Positions 52,486-61,875 of a stretch of DNA of 64,000 bases are shown one piece after another. How positions within the stretch are numbered: position 1 is the stretch's first letter; each line of letters opens with the position of its first letter. The position numbers were made by a program, and so were the translations under genes. Under the pieces are notes generated by a model, which worked only from the letters and a program-made list of their open reading frames with translations, did no database searches and was not told where the DNA came from. The stretch comes from JAWXUD01 sp044432945 (lineage in GTDB: Bacteria; Cyanobacteriota; Vampirovibrionia; Gastranaerophilales; Gastranaerophilaceae). Location of the stretch: assembly GCA_044432945.1 (NCBI GenBank), contig JAWXUD010000002.1, positions 50,816 to 114,815 of the forward strand. The letters run 5' to 3'.

Positions 52486-53091
52486 ATGACTTTAGAAAAT
52501 AAATTAGGAATTACAAATTCATACGAATTGGCTCAAGTTGAAGAAAAAATTACCAAAAAAAAAGCCTTAGAACTTTTTGAAAACAATATATTGTGTACTG
52601 ATATCATTGGTAAATTTGAAGCATTAACAGTTATTCACAAATATCTTTTTGAAGACATATACGATTTTGCAGGAACTATTAGACAAGTTAATATTGCAAA
52701 AGGAAATTTTCGTTTTGCTCCTGTAGTGTATTTAAAATCAGCTCTTGAGCATATTGATGAAATGCCTCAAGCAACTTATGATGAAATTATTGAAAAATAT
52801 GTTGAGATGAATGTCGCTCATCCATTTAGAGAGGGTAACGGCAGAAGTGCAAGGATATGGTTAGATTTAATCTTAAAAAAAGAGTTAAATCAGGTGGTTG
52901 ATTGGAGTAAAATAGACAAAAATGATTATCTTTTAGCGATGGAGCGAAGCCCGATAAAAGATGTTGAGATAAAGGTGTTGTTAAAATCAGCTCTAACAGA
53001 TAAAATCTATGACAGAGATGTTTATATGAAAGGGATTGACGCTAGTTATAGCTATGAGGGGTATACAACATATAAAACTCAAGATTTGTAA
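52486..53091 (+). CDS. fic: class III Fic-domain AMP-transferase
   Basis: 201 residues, a stand-alone Fic protein. The catalytic loop HPFREGNGRSARIW (His at about 114) is intact and fits HxFx(D/E)GNGRxxR, so AMPylation activity is expected. The flap region is IRQVNIAKGNFRFAPVVYL. Near the C-terminus, SYSYEGYTTY fits the inhibitory motif (S/T)xxxE(G/N) that defines class III, where the C-terminal helix blocks the ATP site as in Neisseria meningitidis NmFic. The HPFREGNGR to SYSYEG stretch closely resembles NmFic as I recall it. Such FicT enzymes are reported to AMPylate GyrB/ParE. No separate antitoxin gene is needed or seen. Confidence 0.93.
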   Translation: MTLENKLGITNSYELAQVEEKITKKKALELFENNILCTDIIGKFEALTVIHKYLFEDIYDFAGTIRQVNIAKGNFRFAPVVYLKSALEHIDEMPQATYDEIIEKYVEMNVAHPFREGNGRSARIWLDLILKKELNQVVDWSKIDKNDYLLAMERSPIKDVEIKVLLKSALTDKIYDRDVYMKGIDASYSYEGYTTYKTQDL

Positions 53092-53148
53092 TATTTGTAT
53101 GTTTTTCACAACAAATTTTGAAATCAATATGATGAGTTAAATTTTCGT

Positions 53149-53721
53149 CTAAGTCTTGTTCGAAGCTTTAATTGCGTTTATAAAAGCTCCAGCAAGTAAT
53201 CCGATAGTGGCAGTTGGTATGATAAAAGCGGCAAGGTTTCTGTCTTTTTTTGCGTTTAATTTGCAGGCACGTAGAAGTTTTGTCGATTTGGATTTTGCAG
53301 CATTATCAACTGATTTCATTATGTTTTGGTATTCTTTTCCTGAACCAGTTTTTTGTGCTTCTAGTTTTTTTACGGTTTCAGCGATTTTTTCTACCGTAAA
53401 TTCAGTGTTGCCTTTTTTATTTTCGATAATTTTGATAAAAGTGTCTTGAGCGGGTGAAAAATCTAGTTTTGTGTTGCTGTTAATATTTTTCAACCCTTGT
53501 TTTCTAGCGGTTTGTTTTTTAATTTCATACACCATTTCAGCGTTAGCGTTTTTTCTACTAGAATTGATTATTGCTTTTTTGTCAAAATCATTTTCTTTTG
53601 GGGTTAGCGGTAGTGCGTATTTCAGCCCATAACCGATTGTTGTGCCAATGACAGTCCCTCCAATTACACGAGTAAGTGGATTTGTGTTTTCGTTGTGATG
53701 ACCTACAGATTTTACTACCAT
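53149..53721 (-). CDS. hypothetical protein with two membrane segments
   Basis: 190 residues. An N-terminal glycine-rich segment (LTRVIGGTVIGTTIGYGLKY) and a C-terminal one (NLAAFIIPTATIGLLAGAFI) could each span the membrane. Between them lies a Lys-rich helical region (FIKIIENKKGNTEFTVEKIA, ETVKKLEAQKTG). I do not recognise a family. The composition is like that of the 207-residue protein at 2722. Convergent with the Fic gene; the upstream gap 53722-53886 has one hairpin (CAGCGATTT/AAATCGTTG near 53765) and no gene. Confidence 0.62.
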   Translation of the reverse strand: MVVKSVGHHNENTNPLTRVIGGTVIGTTIGYGLKYALPLTPKENDFDKKAIINSSRKNANAEMVYEIKKQTARKQGLKNINSNTKLDFSPAQDTFIKIIENKKGNTEFTVEKIAETVKKLEAQKTGSGKEYQNIMKSVDNAAKSKSTKLLRACKLNAKKDRNLAAFIIPTATIGLLAGAFINAIKASNKT

Positions 53722-53886
53722 AATTATACCTCTACTTTTTAGTTTATATAATAACTATTCTAGTCAGCGATTTCTTTTTAAATCGTTGATTGTTAGATTA
53801 TTTTTATAGTAGATTTACACTTAAATATTTTAAAAATTAACTTTTCAAAACTGAGTAATTAAATCCAGTTTCAGTATAAATTATTT

Positions 53887-54924
53887 TTATTTCTTTGTCA
53901 ATAGTTTGATTAAGTTAAGCACAAGCATAATGCATACTATGGCGAAGATGTAGCTAAAATAGTGTTTGATAGTTGTTGAACCCATAAAAAATGTAGCTAA
54001 AGCACCTGCGATAATAGCGGCTGTTGTCATGATAAGCACAGTATTTTTTTGTGAAAATCCTGCGTGTAGGAGTTTGTGGTGAATATGTTCTGAATCTGCT
54101 ACAAATGGAGATTTGCCTTTTGAAATACGTCTTAAACTTGAGTATGTAATATCCATAATAGGTACAGCTAGTACAACAAATGGTAACAGAATTGCCAATG
54201 TTGTTGCTTGCATAACCCCAGTGATAGAAATTGTTGCGAGCAAAAACCCTGAAAATAATGCACCACTATCGCCCATAAATATTTTAGCGGGGTTAAAGTT
54301 GTATGTTAAAAATGCCAACATTGAGCCAGCAAGAATAAAACCGATTAATGCACTAATTGGGTTTGATGGTGTCATTGAAACTGCGATGATGGCTAGAGTT
54401 ATTGAATTTACTGTAACTACTGAGCCTGCAAGCCCGTCAACTCCATCGATAAAATTAAGAGCGTTGGAGATGCCGACAATCCATAAAATGGTTATAGGGT
54501 ATGATAACCAACCTAAATCAATTCCGCCAAAAAATGGGATTGTGTTTATTTGAACACCTAAAAAATATACCAATGTTGCAATCGAAACTTGTATAAATAA
54601 TTTGAATTTTGCGTCAAGGTTGTAAATATCATCGATAAATCCGAGTAAAAACATCAACGAGCTTCCTAACAAAATCCCTGACAATAGGCTTCCATAAGGA
54701 TAGTAGCTAAGAAAAATCAGGCATAAAAATGTTAACATTGTGCTTGCCCAAATTGCCACTCCGCCAATCCTTGAAATTGGGGTTGTGTGGATTTTTCTTT
54801 CATTAGGCACATCAACAAGCCCCTCTTTTTTAGAGTAAGCTATGACTATTGGCACTAAGCAAACCCCTATTAAATAAGCGATTACTGTTCCGATTATGTG
54901 TGCTTGTGAAAGTTTTATTATCAT
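53887..54924 (-). CDS. wecA: UDP-GlcNAc:undecaprenyl-phosphate GlcNAc-1-phosphate transferase, WecA/TagO type
   Basis: 345 residues with about ten membrane helices. Family motifs: DVPNERKIHTTPISRIGG, LLGFIDDIYNLDAKFKL (Asp pair), NALNFIDGVDGLAGSV, FNPAKIFMGDSGALFSGFLL and the cytoplasmic HIHH in DSEHIHHKLLHAGFSQK. It starts lipid-linked surface glycans by loading GlcNAc-1-P on undecaprenyl phosphate; with wecB at 14.4 kb it implies a ManNAc-containing polymer. It lies 10 bases downstream of glyA on the same strand. MraY is excluded by the HIHH pattern and length. Confidence 0.9.
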   Translation of the reverse strand: MIIKLSQAHIIGTVIAYLIGVCLVPIVIAYSKKEGLVDVPNERKIHTTPISRIGGVAIWASTMLTFLCLIFLSYYPYGSLLSGILLGSSLMFLLGFIDDIYNLDAKFKLFIQVSIATLVYFLGVQINTIPFFGGIDLGWLSYPITILWIVGISNALNFIDGVDGLAGSVVTVNSITLAIIAVSMTPSNPISALIGFILAGSMLAFLTYNFNPAKIFMGDSGALFSGFLLATISITGVMQATTLAILLPFVVLAVPIMDITYSSLRRISKGKSPFVADSEHIHHKLLHAGFSQKNTVLIMTTAAIIAGALATFFMGSTTIKHYFSYIFAIVCIMLVLNLIKLLTKK

Positions 54925-54934
54925 TTTCTTGTCC

Positions 54935-56173
54935 CTATTTATATATTGGATATTTTTTGCAAAGATTTATCGCACGTTCTTTCAGCGTCATCAATTTATC
55001 TTCGTCATCTGAATGGTTAATCGCATTTGCGATAATTTTGGCAACTTCTTTCAAATCTTGTTCAACAAATCCACGAGTAGTAACCGCTGGTGTACCTAGT
55101 CTTATACCACTAGTAACAAATGGGCTTTGTGGGTCGTTAGGTACGGTGTTTTTGTTAGCTGTGATGCCAATTTTTTCTAAAACATTGGACATATCCTTAC
55201 CAGTTTTACCAGTTTGAGTTAAATCAAGTGTCATTAAGTGGTTTTCTGTCATACCGCCAACAATCGCCATTCCTTCGTCCATCAAGCCTTGTGCTAAAGC
55301 TTTGGCGTTTTTGATTATTTGTTCAGCGTAGTTTTTGAACTCTGGTTGTGATGCTTCTAATAATGCAATGGCTTTGCCAGCAATAATATGTTCAAGCGGT
55401 CCGCCTTGCATTCCAGGAAAAACAGCTTTGTCTATCCCAAGAGCGTGTTGAGCGTCACACATAGTAATCCCGCCACGAGGTCCACGTAAAGATTTGTGGG
55501 TTGTGGTTGTGACAAAATGAGCGTAACCCGCTGGTGATGGGTGTAATCCAGTTGCGACAAGCCCTGCGATGTGTGCAATATCTGCTAATAAATAAGCACC
55601 AACTTCATCAGCAATCTCTCTGAATTTTTTGAAATCGATAATTTTTGAATAATTGCTTGCTCCACAAATAATCAATTTTGGTTTGTGCGAAAGTGCCATC
55701 TCACGAACATTTTCATAATCGATGTTGCCTTGAGAATCAATCCCATAGCTTTTTACATCATAATATAGCCCTGAAAAGTTCACAGGTGAGCCGTGAGAAA
55801 GATGACCACCATTAGACAAATCCATACCTAATACTCTATCACCCATTTTTAGTGCGTACATGAAAACAGCCATATTCGCTTGTGCGCCAGAATGCGGTTG
55901 GACATTAGCGTGGTCCATTTTGAATAATTCGCAAGCTCGTTTTTGTGCTAATTCTTCGATTACATCAACGTGTTCGCAACCGTTATAAAATCTTTTGTGT
56001 GGCTTTCCTTCAGCGTATTTGTTTGTCAAAACACTGCCACAAGCCTCCATTACAGCTTCTGAGGTGATATTTTCACTTGCAATAAGTTCGATATTATATT
56101 GTTGTCTTTCAAACTCTAATTCAATTTGTTTAGCGACTTCGGGGTCAATTTTTTTTATATTTTCTAAATTCAT
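54935..56173 (-). CDS. glyA: serine hydroxymethyltransferase
   Basis: Start ATG 56173 behind AGAGGTG; 412 residues, the usual length. PLP enzyme motifs: [80 protein letters not shown] with the Schiff-base Lys, and [18 protein letters not shown]. It converts serine and tetrahydrofolate to glycine and methylene-THF, linking to the glycine cleavage genes at 62-64 kb. A frame open to 56209 lacks a site. Confidence 0.97.
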   Translation of the reverse strand: MNLENIKKIDPEVAKQIELEFERQQYNIELIASENITSEAVMEACGSVLTNKYAEGKPHKRFYNGCEHVDVIEELAQKRACELFKMDHANVQPHSGAQANMAVFMYALKMGDRVLGMDLSNGGHLSHGSPVNFSGLYYDVKSYGIDSQGNIDYENVREMALSHKPKLIICGASNYSKIIDFKKFREIADEVGAYLLADIAHIAGLVATGLHPSPAGYAHFVTTTTHKSLRGPRGGITMCDAQHALGIDKAVFPGMQGGPLEHIIAGKAIALLEASQPEFKNYAEQIIKNAKALAQGLMDEGMAIVGGMTENHLMTLDLTQTGKTGKDMSNVLEKIGITANKNTVPNDPQSPFVTSGIRLGTPAVTTRGFVEQDLKEVAKIIANAINHSDDEDKLMTLKERAINLCKKYPIYK

Positions 56174-56245
56174 ATAGCACCTCTTCTTTTTTCCATAATT
56201 ATATTTCAAAAAAAAATCGATGACAAATTGTTAAGTTATGAAAAA

Positions 56246-56752
56246 TTATTCATCTATTTCGATTGTACTTAGATCAAGTGTATATAGTCGTTTGTAAGTG
56301 CCACTATTGATTTTGGCGTCATCGCCTTTGATAAATATAAGCGGGATAGTTACAATAAATAATAAGCCAGCTATGCACCAATATCTACTAGCTCCTGTTT
56401 TTTTAATCGATCCACGTAGCATAATATCATCATTGTCGTTTTGAACTATTCTGAAATTATTTATCTCAATTTTTCCAGGTACACCGAAAATAAAGTTGTT
56501 TCGTTTTTTTGTCACTTGCCCTAGTACGCTTGTGCCAGCTTTGATAGCGACTTCTCCATTGATTTCGATATTATCACGTGCGATAAATTCGATAAATTCA
56601 TCAAGTTCAATTTCGTCATTATCGATTGCATTTTCGTTTATAATATTTATACCAGTGCCTTTAGGTATTTCAGTTTTCTTCGCAAATACATAATTTGGTG
56701 TCATTGTTAACAGTAATGAAGATAAACAAATTTTTGCTATTGTTTTTTTCAT
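56246..56752 (-). CDS. secreted/membrane protein with TrbI/VirB10-like barrel region
   Basis: 168 residues with a signal peptide (MKKTIAKICLSSLLLTMTPN, then YVFAKK). Residues 27-115 show EIPKGTGINIINENAIDNDE, VAIKAGTSVLGQVTKKRNN, KIEINNFRIVQNDNDDIMLR-G. This is the same motif order as the two proteins near the left edge. A membrane segment (YWCIAGLLFIVTIPLIFI) follows at about 123-141, then a short tail. It lies upstream of glyA on the same strand, 72 bases away. Confidence 0.68.
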   Translation of the reverse strand: MKKTIAKICLSSLLLTMTPNYVFAKKTEIPKGTGINIINENAIDNDEIELDEFIEFIARDNIEINGEVAIKAGTSVLGQVTKKRNNFIFGVPGKIEINNFRIVQNDNDDIMLRGSIKKTGASRYWCIAGLLFIVTIPLIFIKGDDAKINSGTYKRLYTLDLSTIEIDE

Positions 56753-56861
56753 AATTCTCTCCTTAAAAATCTTTGAAACTAGCCGATATTAGGGTGTTTT
56801 TCCTTATAAATAAGCGTATCAGTCTATATTAATTATAAGCGTGTCAATCTATATTGTCAAT

Positions 56862-57080
56862 ATGAATACTAAGGTTTTGGTAAATTTAGGAAAAAATCTT
56901 AAAAAAATAAGATTAGAAAATGGTTTAACGCAGGAAGTTTTGGCTGAAAAAGTAGGTGTTCACCCAACATATGTTGGTAAGATTGAAATTGGTAAATGTA
57001 ATCCTTCTGTTAAAATATTGTTTAAATTTTCTCGTGCATTAAATACTAATTTGAACCATATTTTTGATTTTGATAAATAA
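56862..57080 (+). CDS. XRE-family regulator, orphan
   Basis: 72 residues from ATG 56862 (MNTKVLVNLGKNLKKIRLEN, GLTQEVLAEKVGVHPTYVGK, IEIGKCNPSVKILFKFSRAL). A GTG at 56841 adds seven residues. It is a single helix-turn-helix domain, unrelated in detail to the type A and B repressors. Direct repeats of CTATATT with TCAAT (56823-56860) just upstream could be its own operator. It is followed after 82 bases by a secreted protein gene; no small helical partner gene is present. Confidence 0.82.
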   Translation: MNTKVLVNLGKNLKKIRLENGLTQEVLAEKVGVHPTYVGKIEIGKCNPSVKILFKFSRALNTNLNHIFDFDK

Positions 57081-57162
57081 TCATACTTTGTTTAGGTCTG
57101 TTGTCGGATTTATTTTTTTATCATGTAGATTAAAAAATTAATATAAAAGAAATGAGGTCTAA

Positions 57163-57696
57163 ATGAAAAAAATCGCTGTTTTATCCATTATGTTGTTTTC
57201 GCTGTCTAATCTGAGTTGCTTTGCTATTGATAACAAAGTTGATTTTAATAATAAAAGTTATAATCTTTTTGATTATACAGAAAAACCTATCGAATATGAA
57301 TATTATTTGCCTAGTGAGTCGCAAGACAAATGGAGTTCTCGCATAACTTTATCAAATATATCTAACATGTCAAATACGACAGAGGCTTGTGCTGATTTGG
57401 CACATTCGATACAACAAACTACCCCTGGGGCGTCTGTTTTGGTTTATCCAGACATATCGATGTTAGAATACATAAATTTCCCTGAAAATAGAGAGTATTA
57501 TGAATACAGTGCGATAATTTTTCAGCCACCTAAAAAAGATGGTGTAGATGTGTTTAAGTTTTCTAAGCGTTTTTATTCTGATGATTTGGACGGTAAGGAG
57601 CTTGCAAGAGATGCGGCGATTGAGTTTGCACAAAAAAATAGTACTAAGTATATGCAGATGGTAAATAAAGTTGCATCTAGTTATAAAGTTGATTAA
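57163..57696 (+). CDS. secreted hypothetical protein
   Basis: 177 residues with a signal peptide (MKKIAVLSIMLFSLSNLSCF). The mature part contains YNLFDYTEKPIEYEYYLPSE, WSSRITLSNISNMSNTTEAC, LVYPDISMLEYINFPENREY, and ends in a helix with AREAAIEFA-like composition (LARDAAIEFAQKNSTKYMQM). No family is recognised. GAGGTCTAAATG marks the start. Periplasmic location is inferred from the signal alone. Confidence 0.65.
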   Translation: MKKIAVLSIMLFSLSNLSCFAIDNKVDFNNKSYNLFDYTEKPIEYEYYLPSESQDKWSSRITLSNISNMSNTTEACADLAHSIQQTTPGASVLVYPDISMLEYINFPENREYYEYSAIIFQPPKKDGVDVFKFSKRFYSDDLDGKELARDAAIEFAQKNSTKYMQMVNKVASSYKVD

Positions 57697-57733
57697 AAAT
57701 CTTTTAAATTAAGATTATTTCAAATTAAGATTA

Positions 57734-57892
57734 TTAATTTATACTTTCGTCTGCTTTACATATTTTAATAATTTCGTTTTCTACTTTGATTTCAAGAGTA
57801 TCAATTTCTGGATCGACTTCAATAAGTTCTAGCAAGGTTTTAGGCATAAATAATGCCCAGCCACTACCTGAGCGAAATAATTTCTTTTTCAT
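57734..57892 (-). CDS. AbrB/SpoVT-type small DNA-binding protein
   Basis: 52 residues: MKKKLFRSGSGWALFMPKTL, LELIEVDPEIDTLEIKVENE, IIKICKADESIN. The N-terminal K-L-F-R-S-G-x-G-W-A-L-x-x-P-K pattern is that of swapped-hairpin AbrB/MazE/SpoVT domains, which bind DNA as dimers. GGATTA lies before the ATG. It diverges from the prepilin gene at 58014 across a palindrome-rich promoter and so probably regulates it. A MazE-type antitoxin role is possible, but no toxin gene is adjacent. Confidence 0.75.
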   Translation of the reverse strand: MKKKLFRSGSGWALFMPKTLLELIEVDPEIDTLEIKVENEIIKICKADESIN

Positions 57893-57920
57893 AGTAATCC
57901 CTCTATTATAATATATATAT

Positions 57921-57978
57921 AATTACTTTACAAAGTAATTGAAAACTGTTATACTATGATTAATACATGATAATGTAT
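57921..57978 (+). promoter_or_regulatory. promoter and two palindromes upstream of prepilin 2
   Basis: TTTACA (57927-57932), 17 bases, TATACT (57950-57955) with an extended TG. AATTACTTT-ac-AAAGTAATT (57921-57940) overlaps the -35, and ATACAT-gata-ATGTAT (57963-57978) lies after the -10. Both are perfect and are likely operators for the divergent AbrB-like protein. Confidence 0.62.
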
Positions 57979-58013
57979 ATATATTATAATAGATGAAGTA
58001 TGGAGAAATTATT

Positions 58014-59102
58014 ATGCTTGAAAGATTAAAAAGAGATTTTATTCAATTGTTTGGTGTCAAAAAAAGGGCATTTACTTTGGCTGAAGTATTGATTACGTTG
58101 GGAATAATTGGTGTGGTATCGGCGATGACAATTCCTAATTTGATAACAAATTATCAGACGGAGGCGTTAGAGCGTAAAAAAGAGTTGTTCATTGGTCGAT
58201 TTGAGGAGGCTATGAATCAAATGCGGTTTCATGAGAGGTTGACTGGTTATAGTGATGTTGAGGATTTTTTAGAGGAGTTAGATAAGTTCTATAAAATATC
58301 TTTCAAGTGTGAGAACAGTGAATTGACTGAATGTTTTGCGGATACTGTTAAAACTAGTAGAGATGATAAGGATACAATGACAGATATGCTTACTGGTTAT
58401 GATATTGGCAGTTCTGATATAAAAGCTACTTTGTTTACAGATAATTTGGGTGTGATGTTTGCTGATGGTGTGAGTGCGATAATAAATTATAAAAGTGATT
58501 GTGAGTGGTTAGAGCCATTTGAAAGCGGTGGTACAGATCGTAGTGCGGCAGGTGATTGTGTTTCAATGGTATATGATTTGAACGGCAGAGGTGGTAGAAA
58601 TACTGCTGGTGTTGACATTTATTCTTATAATTCTACGATTGATTGTTTGGTTTTATTAGATAGTGGTACGTGTATGAACCAAACAGCATTTAAGCCTACT
58701 CCAATGACTTATGCAGAGTGTGATGCACAAAAAAGTAGTTTGGGAATTAGTCAATGTTGTTCGGTTGCAGATTGTGCGAATAAAGATTATTGGGCAGGTG
58801 GAGTTGCACAGTGTGGTGGTGTTAGTAAAGCAGCTTCGCTTCAGGATTTAGCAGATTTAGCTAGTATAGTTTATGATACATCAATTGGAGCAAATGAAAA
58901 TAAAACAGTAAATGTTGTTTATGAAGAATACATGAGCTATATAGGGTTGTCTATTCCAAGTGATGGAGATGTAGGAATATGGTCAGGCGAAGAAACCTCT
59001 GCAACACAAGCATATATAAGAGCTTACAGGCAGACTTACACTGATACATACGCCGATTATGGTAAAAATGCTACTTGGCGATATACTTTGTGTGTGGAAT
59101 AG
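58014..59102 (+). CDS. prepilin-like protein, paralogue of 27447-28487
   Basis: ATG 58014 behind TGGAG gives 362 residues. The leader ends KKRAFTLAEVLITLGIIGVV (Ala before the cleavage-site Phe). The C-terminal part shares long segments with the first prepilin: RFEEAMNQMRFHERLTGYSD, FTDNLGVMFADGVSAIINYK, SMVYDLNGRGGRNTAGVDI, CLVLLDSGTCMNQTAFKPTP, and many Cys. Such proteins are assembled or exported by the PilBCQ machinery. It is regulated separately from the first copy (AbrB-like here, XRE there), which suggests alternative surface proteins. Confidence 0.86.
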   Translation: MLERLKRDFIQLFGVKKRAFTLAEVLITLGIIGVVSAMTIPNLITNYQTEALERKKELFIGRFEEAMNQMRFHERLTGYSDVEDFLEELDKFYKISFKCENSELTECFADTVKTSRDDKDTMTDMLTGYDIGSSDIKATLFTDNLGVMFADGVSAIINYKSDCEWLEPFESGGTDRSAAGDCVSMVYDLNGRGGRNTAGVDIYSYNSTIDCLVLLDSGTCMNQTAFKPTPMTYAECDAQKSSLGISQCCSVADCANKDYWAGGVAQCGGVSKAASLQDLADLASIVYDTSIGANENKTVNVVYEEYMSYIGLSIPSDGDVGIWSGEETSATQAYIRAYRQTYTDTYADYGKNATWRYTLCVE

Positions 59103-59233
59103 TATTTATTAAATACGAGTTATAAAATAAATTAAAAAGAGTTGTTCATAAATGGCTCTTTTTTTGTAAAAAACATTTGTCAGTTTTCCATATTTGTGTT
59201 ATGCTATACAAATAGGGGATAGTGAGGTTAAAG

Positions 59234-61783
59234 ATGAGTAATCAACAAAATATGTTTGCAGACGGGAAGATTGTTCCGATAAATATTAGAGAAGAGATGA
59301 AGCGTTCTTATATAGATTATGCGATGAGTGTAATTGTCGGACGTGCGTTACCTGATGTTCGTGATGGTCTAAAACCTGTTCACAGACGTATTTTATACGC
59401 AATGAGTGAGTTAGGAATGACTCCTGACAAACCGTTTAAGAAATGTGCTCGTATCGTTGGTGAAGTTCTTGGTAAATATCACCCTCACGGTGATACTGCG
59501 GTTTATGAAGCGTTGGTTCGTATGGCACAGGATTTCTCAACTCGTTATTTGACAGTTGATGGACATGGTAACTTTGGTTCGGTTGATGGTGATGGTGCGG
59601 CAGCGATGCGTTATACTGAGGCAAGAATGCATAAAATCACGACTTCAATGCTTACTGATATTGATTGTGAAACAGTTGGGTTTGAACCAAACTTTGATGG
59701 TTCATTGCAAGAGCCTTCAGTATTGCCAGTAAGACTGCCAATGTTATTGTTGAACGGTGTTTCTGGGATTGCTGTTGGTATGGCAACGAATATTCCACCA
59801 CATAACTTATGTGAAATCGTTGATGGTACTATTGCTTTGATTGAAAATCCTAATATGACTGTTGCGGAATTGATGGAATATGTTAAAGGTCCTGATTTCC
59901 CTACAGCTGCGACTATTGTTGGCTTGAGTGGGATTAAACAGGCTTATGAAACTGGACGTGGTTCTGTGAAAATGCAAGCGGTGGCTTGTTTTGAAGAAAT
60001 TCCTGGTGGCGGTGGTCGTCAGGCACGTACGGCGATTGTCATTACTGAAATTCCTTATCAGGTGAATAAAGCTTCGTTGATTGAAAAAATTGCAGAGCTT
60101 GTTAAAGATCAAAAACTTGTTGGAATATCTGATATTCGTGATGAGTCTGATAGAGATGGTATGCGTGTTGTTATTGAGTTGAAGCGTGATGCTAAACCTG
60201 ATGTTGTTAAAAATAATTTGTTTAAATTCACTCAATTAGCGACTTCTTTTGGGGTGAATATGCTTGCGTTATGCGGTAAGCAACCTCGTTTACTAAACTT
60301 ATTTGAGGTGTTATCGGAGTTTGTTGAACATAGGGTTGAAATCGTTACTAGACGTACAATTTTCTTCTTGAAAAAAGCAAAAATTAGAGCGCATATCTTA
60401 GCTGGTTTGATTATTGCTTTGGGTTCAATCGATGAAGTTATTGAATTGATTAAAAAATCCAAGACGACTGAGGAGGCTAGAAATGGCTTGATGAATAGGT
60501 TTGGGCTTGATGTAGATCAGTCAAATGCGATTTTAGAAATGCAATTGAGAAGATTAACTGGTCTGGAGCAAGATAAAGTTAAGGCTGAATATGATGAGCT
60601 GTTGAAAAAGATTGCTGAATATGAATCTATTTTGGCTAGTCGTCAAAAAATTCTTGATATTATTAAAACTGAATTGATTGAAGATAGAGAAAAATTCGGT
60701 GATGATAGAAAAACACAAATTTTACCAGAGCAAGGTGAGGTTACGATTGAAGACTTGACGCCAAATACGCCTATGGCTGTATTTATTACGCATCAAGGGT
60801 ATTTGAAACGTATTTCTTTAGATACTTTTGAAAGACAAAACCGTGCCACTCGTGGCAAATCTGGAATTAAGACAAAAGAAGATGACGATATTCAACATTT
60901 CTTTACTGCTATGATGCATGATAAAGTGTTGTTCTTCTCTTCAAAAGGAACTGTTTATAGCTTGAATGTTTATGACTTCCCAGAAGGTGGACGTCAGGCA
61001 AAAGGTTTACCGATTATCAACGTATTGCCGATCGATCAAGATGAAAAAATTACGGCAGTTGTTCCTGTTAGCAATTTCTCTCATGATTTAAACTTGATGA
61101 TGTTGACTAAAAAAGGTATTGTAAAACGTACGGAATTAGATAATTTCTCTAATATTCGTAAAAGTGGTATTATTGCGATTAGTCTTGATGGTGATGATGA
61201 ACTTTGTTGGGTAAAACTAGCAACCGTGCGTGATGAGATTATTATCGGTACGTCAAATGGTATGGCAATTAGATTTCCTATCCAAGATTTAAGACCGTTA
61301 GGACGTACGGCAAGAGGGGTTAACTCAATGAAATTGCGTGCGACTGATATGCTTGTTGGTTGTGATATCGTTCCTAGAGATTATGATGCTGATTTGTTGG
61401 TTGTTACATCTGATGGGTTTGGAAAACGTACAAAATTATCTGATTTTAGAAGCCAAAATAGAGGCGGATTAGGTTTGATTGCAACTAAATTCAAATCGGG
61501 TTCGTCAAAACTTGTGGCATTGACAATCGTTAAAGAATCTGATGATATTATGATGGTTACTGCAAACGGTGTTGTGACAAGATTGAATGCTGGTTCTATC
61601 TCTCGTCAAAGTCGTTCGGCTACTGGTGTTAGAGCGCAAAACTTGAGCGGTAACGATGTGGTTGTTTCTGTTAACAAGATTTTAAACCCAGAAGAAGATG
61701 AATTGATTTTGAGTGAGATTGCTCCTGCTCAAACGATTGAGCAAGTTGATGTTCAAGCTGAACAAACAAAATTAATTGATTAA
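59234..61783 (+). CDS. gyrA: DNA gyrase subunit A
   Basis: ATG 59234 gives 849 residues. Topoisomerase IIA motifs: [60 protein letters not shown] (quinolone region with Thr and Glu at the usual Ser83/Asp87 places), [11 protein letters not shown] with the catalytic Tyr. The C-terminal beta-pinwheel has repeats such as [20 protein letters not shown]. The GyrA box is degenerate (RATRGKSG instead of QRRGGKG), so ParC cannot be fully excluded. A TTGTCA-17-TATGCT promoter lies upstream. An intact class III Fic gene lies 6 kb away. Confidence 0.92.
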   Translation: MSNQQNMFADGKIVPINIREEMKRSYIDYAMSVIVGRALPDVRDGLKPVHRRILYAMSELGMTPDKPFKKCARIVGEVLGKYHPHGDTAVYEALVRMAQDFSTRYLTVDGHGNFGSVDGDGAAAMRYTEARMHKITTSMLTDIDCETVGFEPNFDGSLQEPSVLPVRLPMLLLNGVSGIAVGMATNIPPHNLCEIVDGTIALIENPNMTVAELMEYVKGPDFPTAATIVGLSGIKQAYETGRGSVKMQAVACFEEIPGGGGRQARTAIVITEIPYQVNKASLIEKIAELVKDQKLVGISDIRDESDRDGMRVVIELKRDAKPDVVKNNLFKFTQLATSFGVNMLALCGKQPRLLNLFEVLSEFVEHRVEIVTRRTIFFLKKAKIRAHILAGLIIALGSIDEVIELIKKSKTTEEARNGLMNRFGLDVDQSNAILEMQLRRLTGLEQDKVKAEYDELLKKIAEYESILASRQKILDIIKTELIEDREKFGDDRKTQILPEQGEVTIEDLTPNTPMAVFITHQGYLKRISLDTFERQNRATRGKSGIKTKEDDDIQHFFTAMMHDKVLFFSSKGTVYSLNVYDFPEGGRQAKGLPIINVLPIDQDEKITAVVPVSNFSHDLNLMMLTKKGIVKRTELDNFSNIRKSGIIAISLDGDDELCWVKLATVRDEIIIGTSNGMAIRFPIQDLRPLGRTARGVNSMKLRATDMLVGCDIVPRDYDADLLVVTSDGFGKRTKLSDFRSQNRGGLGLIATKFKSGSSKLVALTIVKESDDIMMVTANGVVTRLNAGSISRQSRSATGVRAQNLSGNDVVVSVNKILNPEEDELILSEIAPAQTIEQVDVQAEQTKLID

Positions 61784-61814
61784 TTTCTGAGTTTGATATG
61801 TAGAGAATAAAATA

Positions 61815-61843
61815 AGAGGCGAAAATCGAAGATTTTCGCCTCT
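61815..61843. terminator. bidirectional terminator between gyrA and gcvPA
   Basis: AGAGGCGAAAATC-gaa-GATTTTCGCCTCT is a perfect 13-pair stem between convergent genes, followed on each side by AT-rich sequence. Confidence 0.8.
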
Positions 61844-61875
61844 ATTATTTATTAATACTTAAAATAAAATATAAT

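Noticed and set aside
53761..53790. Hairpin CAGCGATTT/AAATCGTTG
   Set aside because: Not followed by a T-run in either direction that matches a gene end; function unclear.
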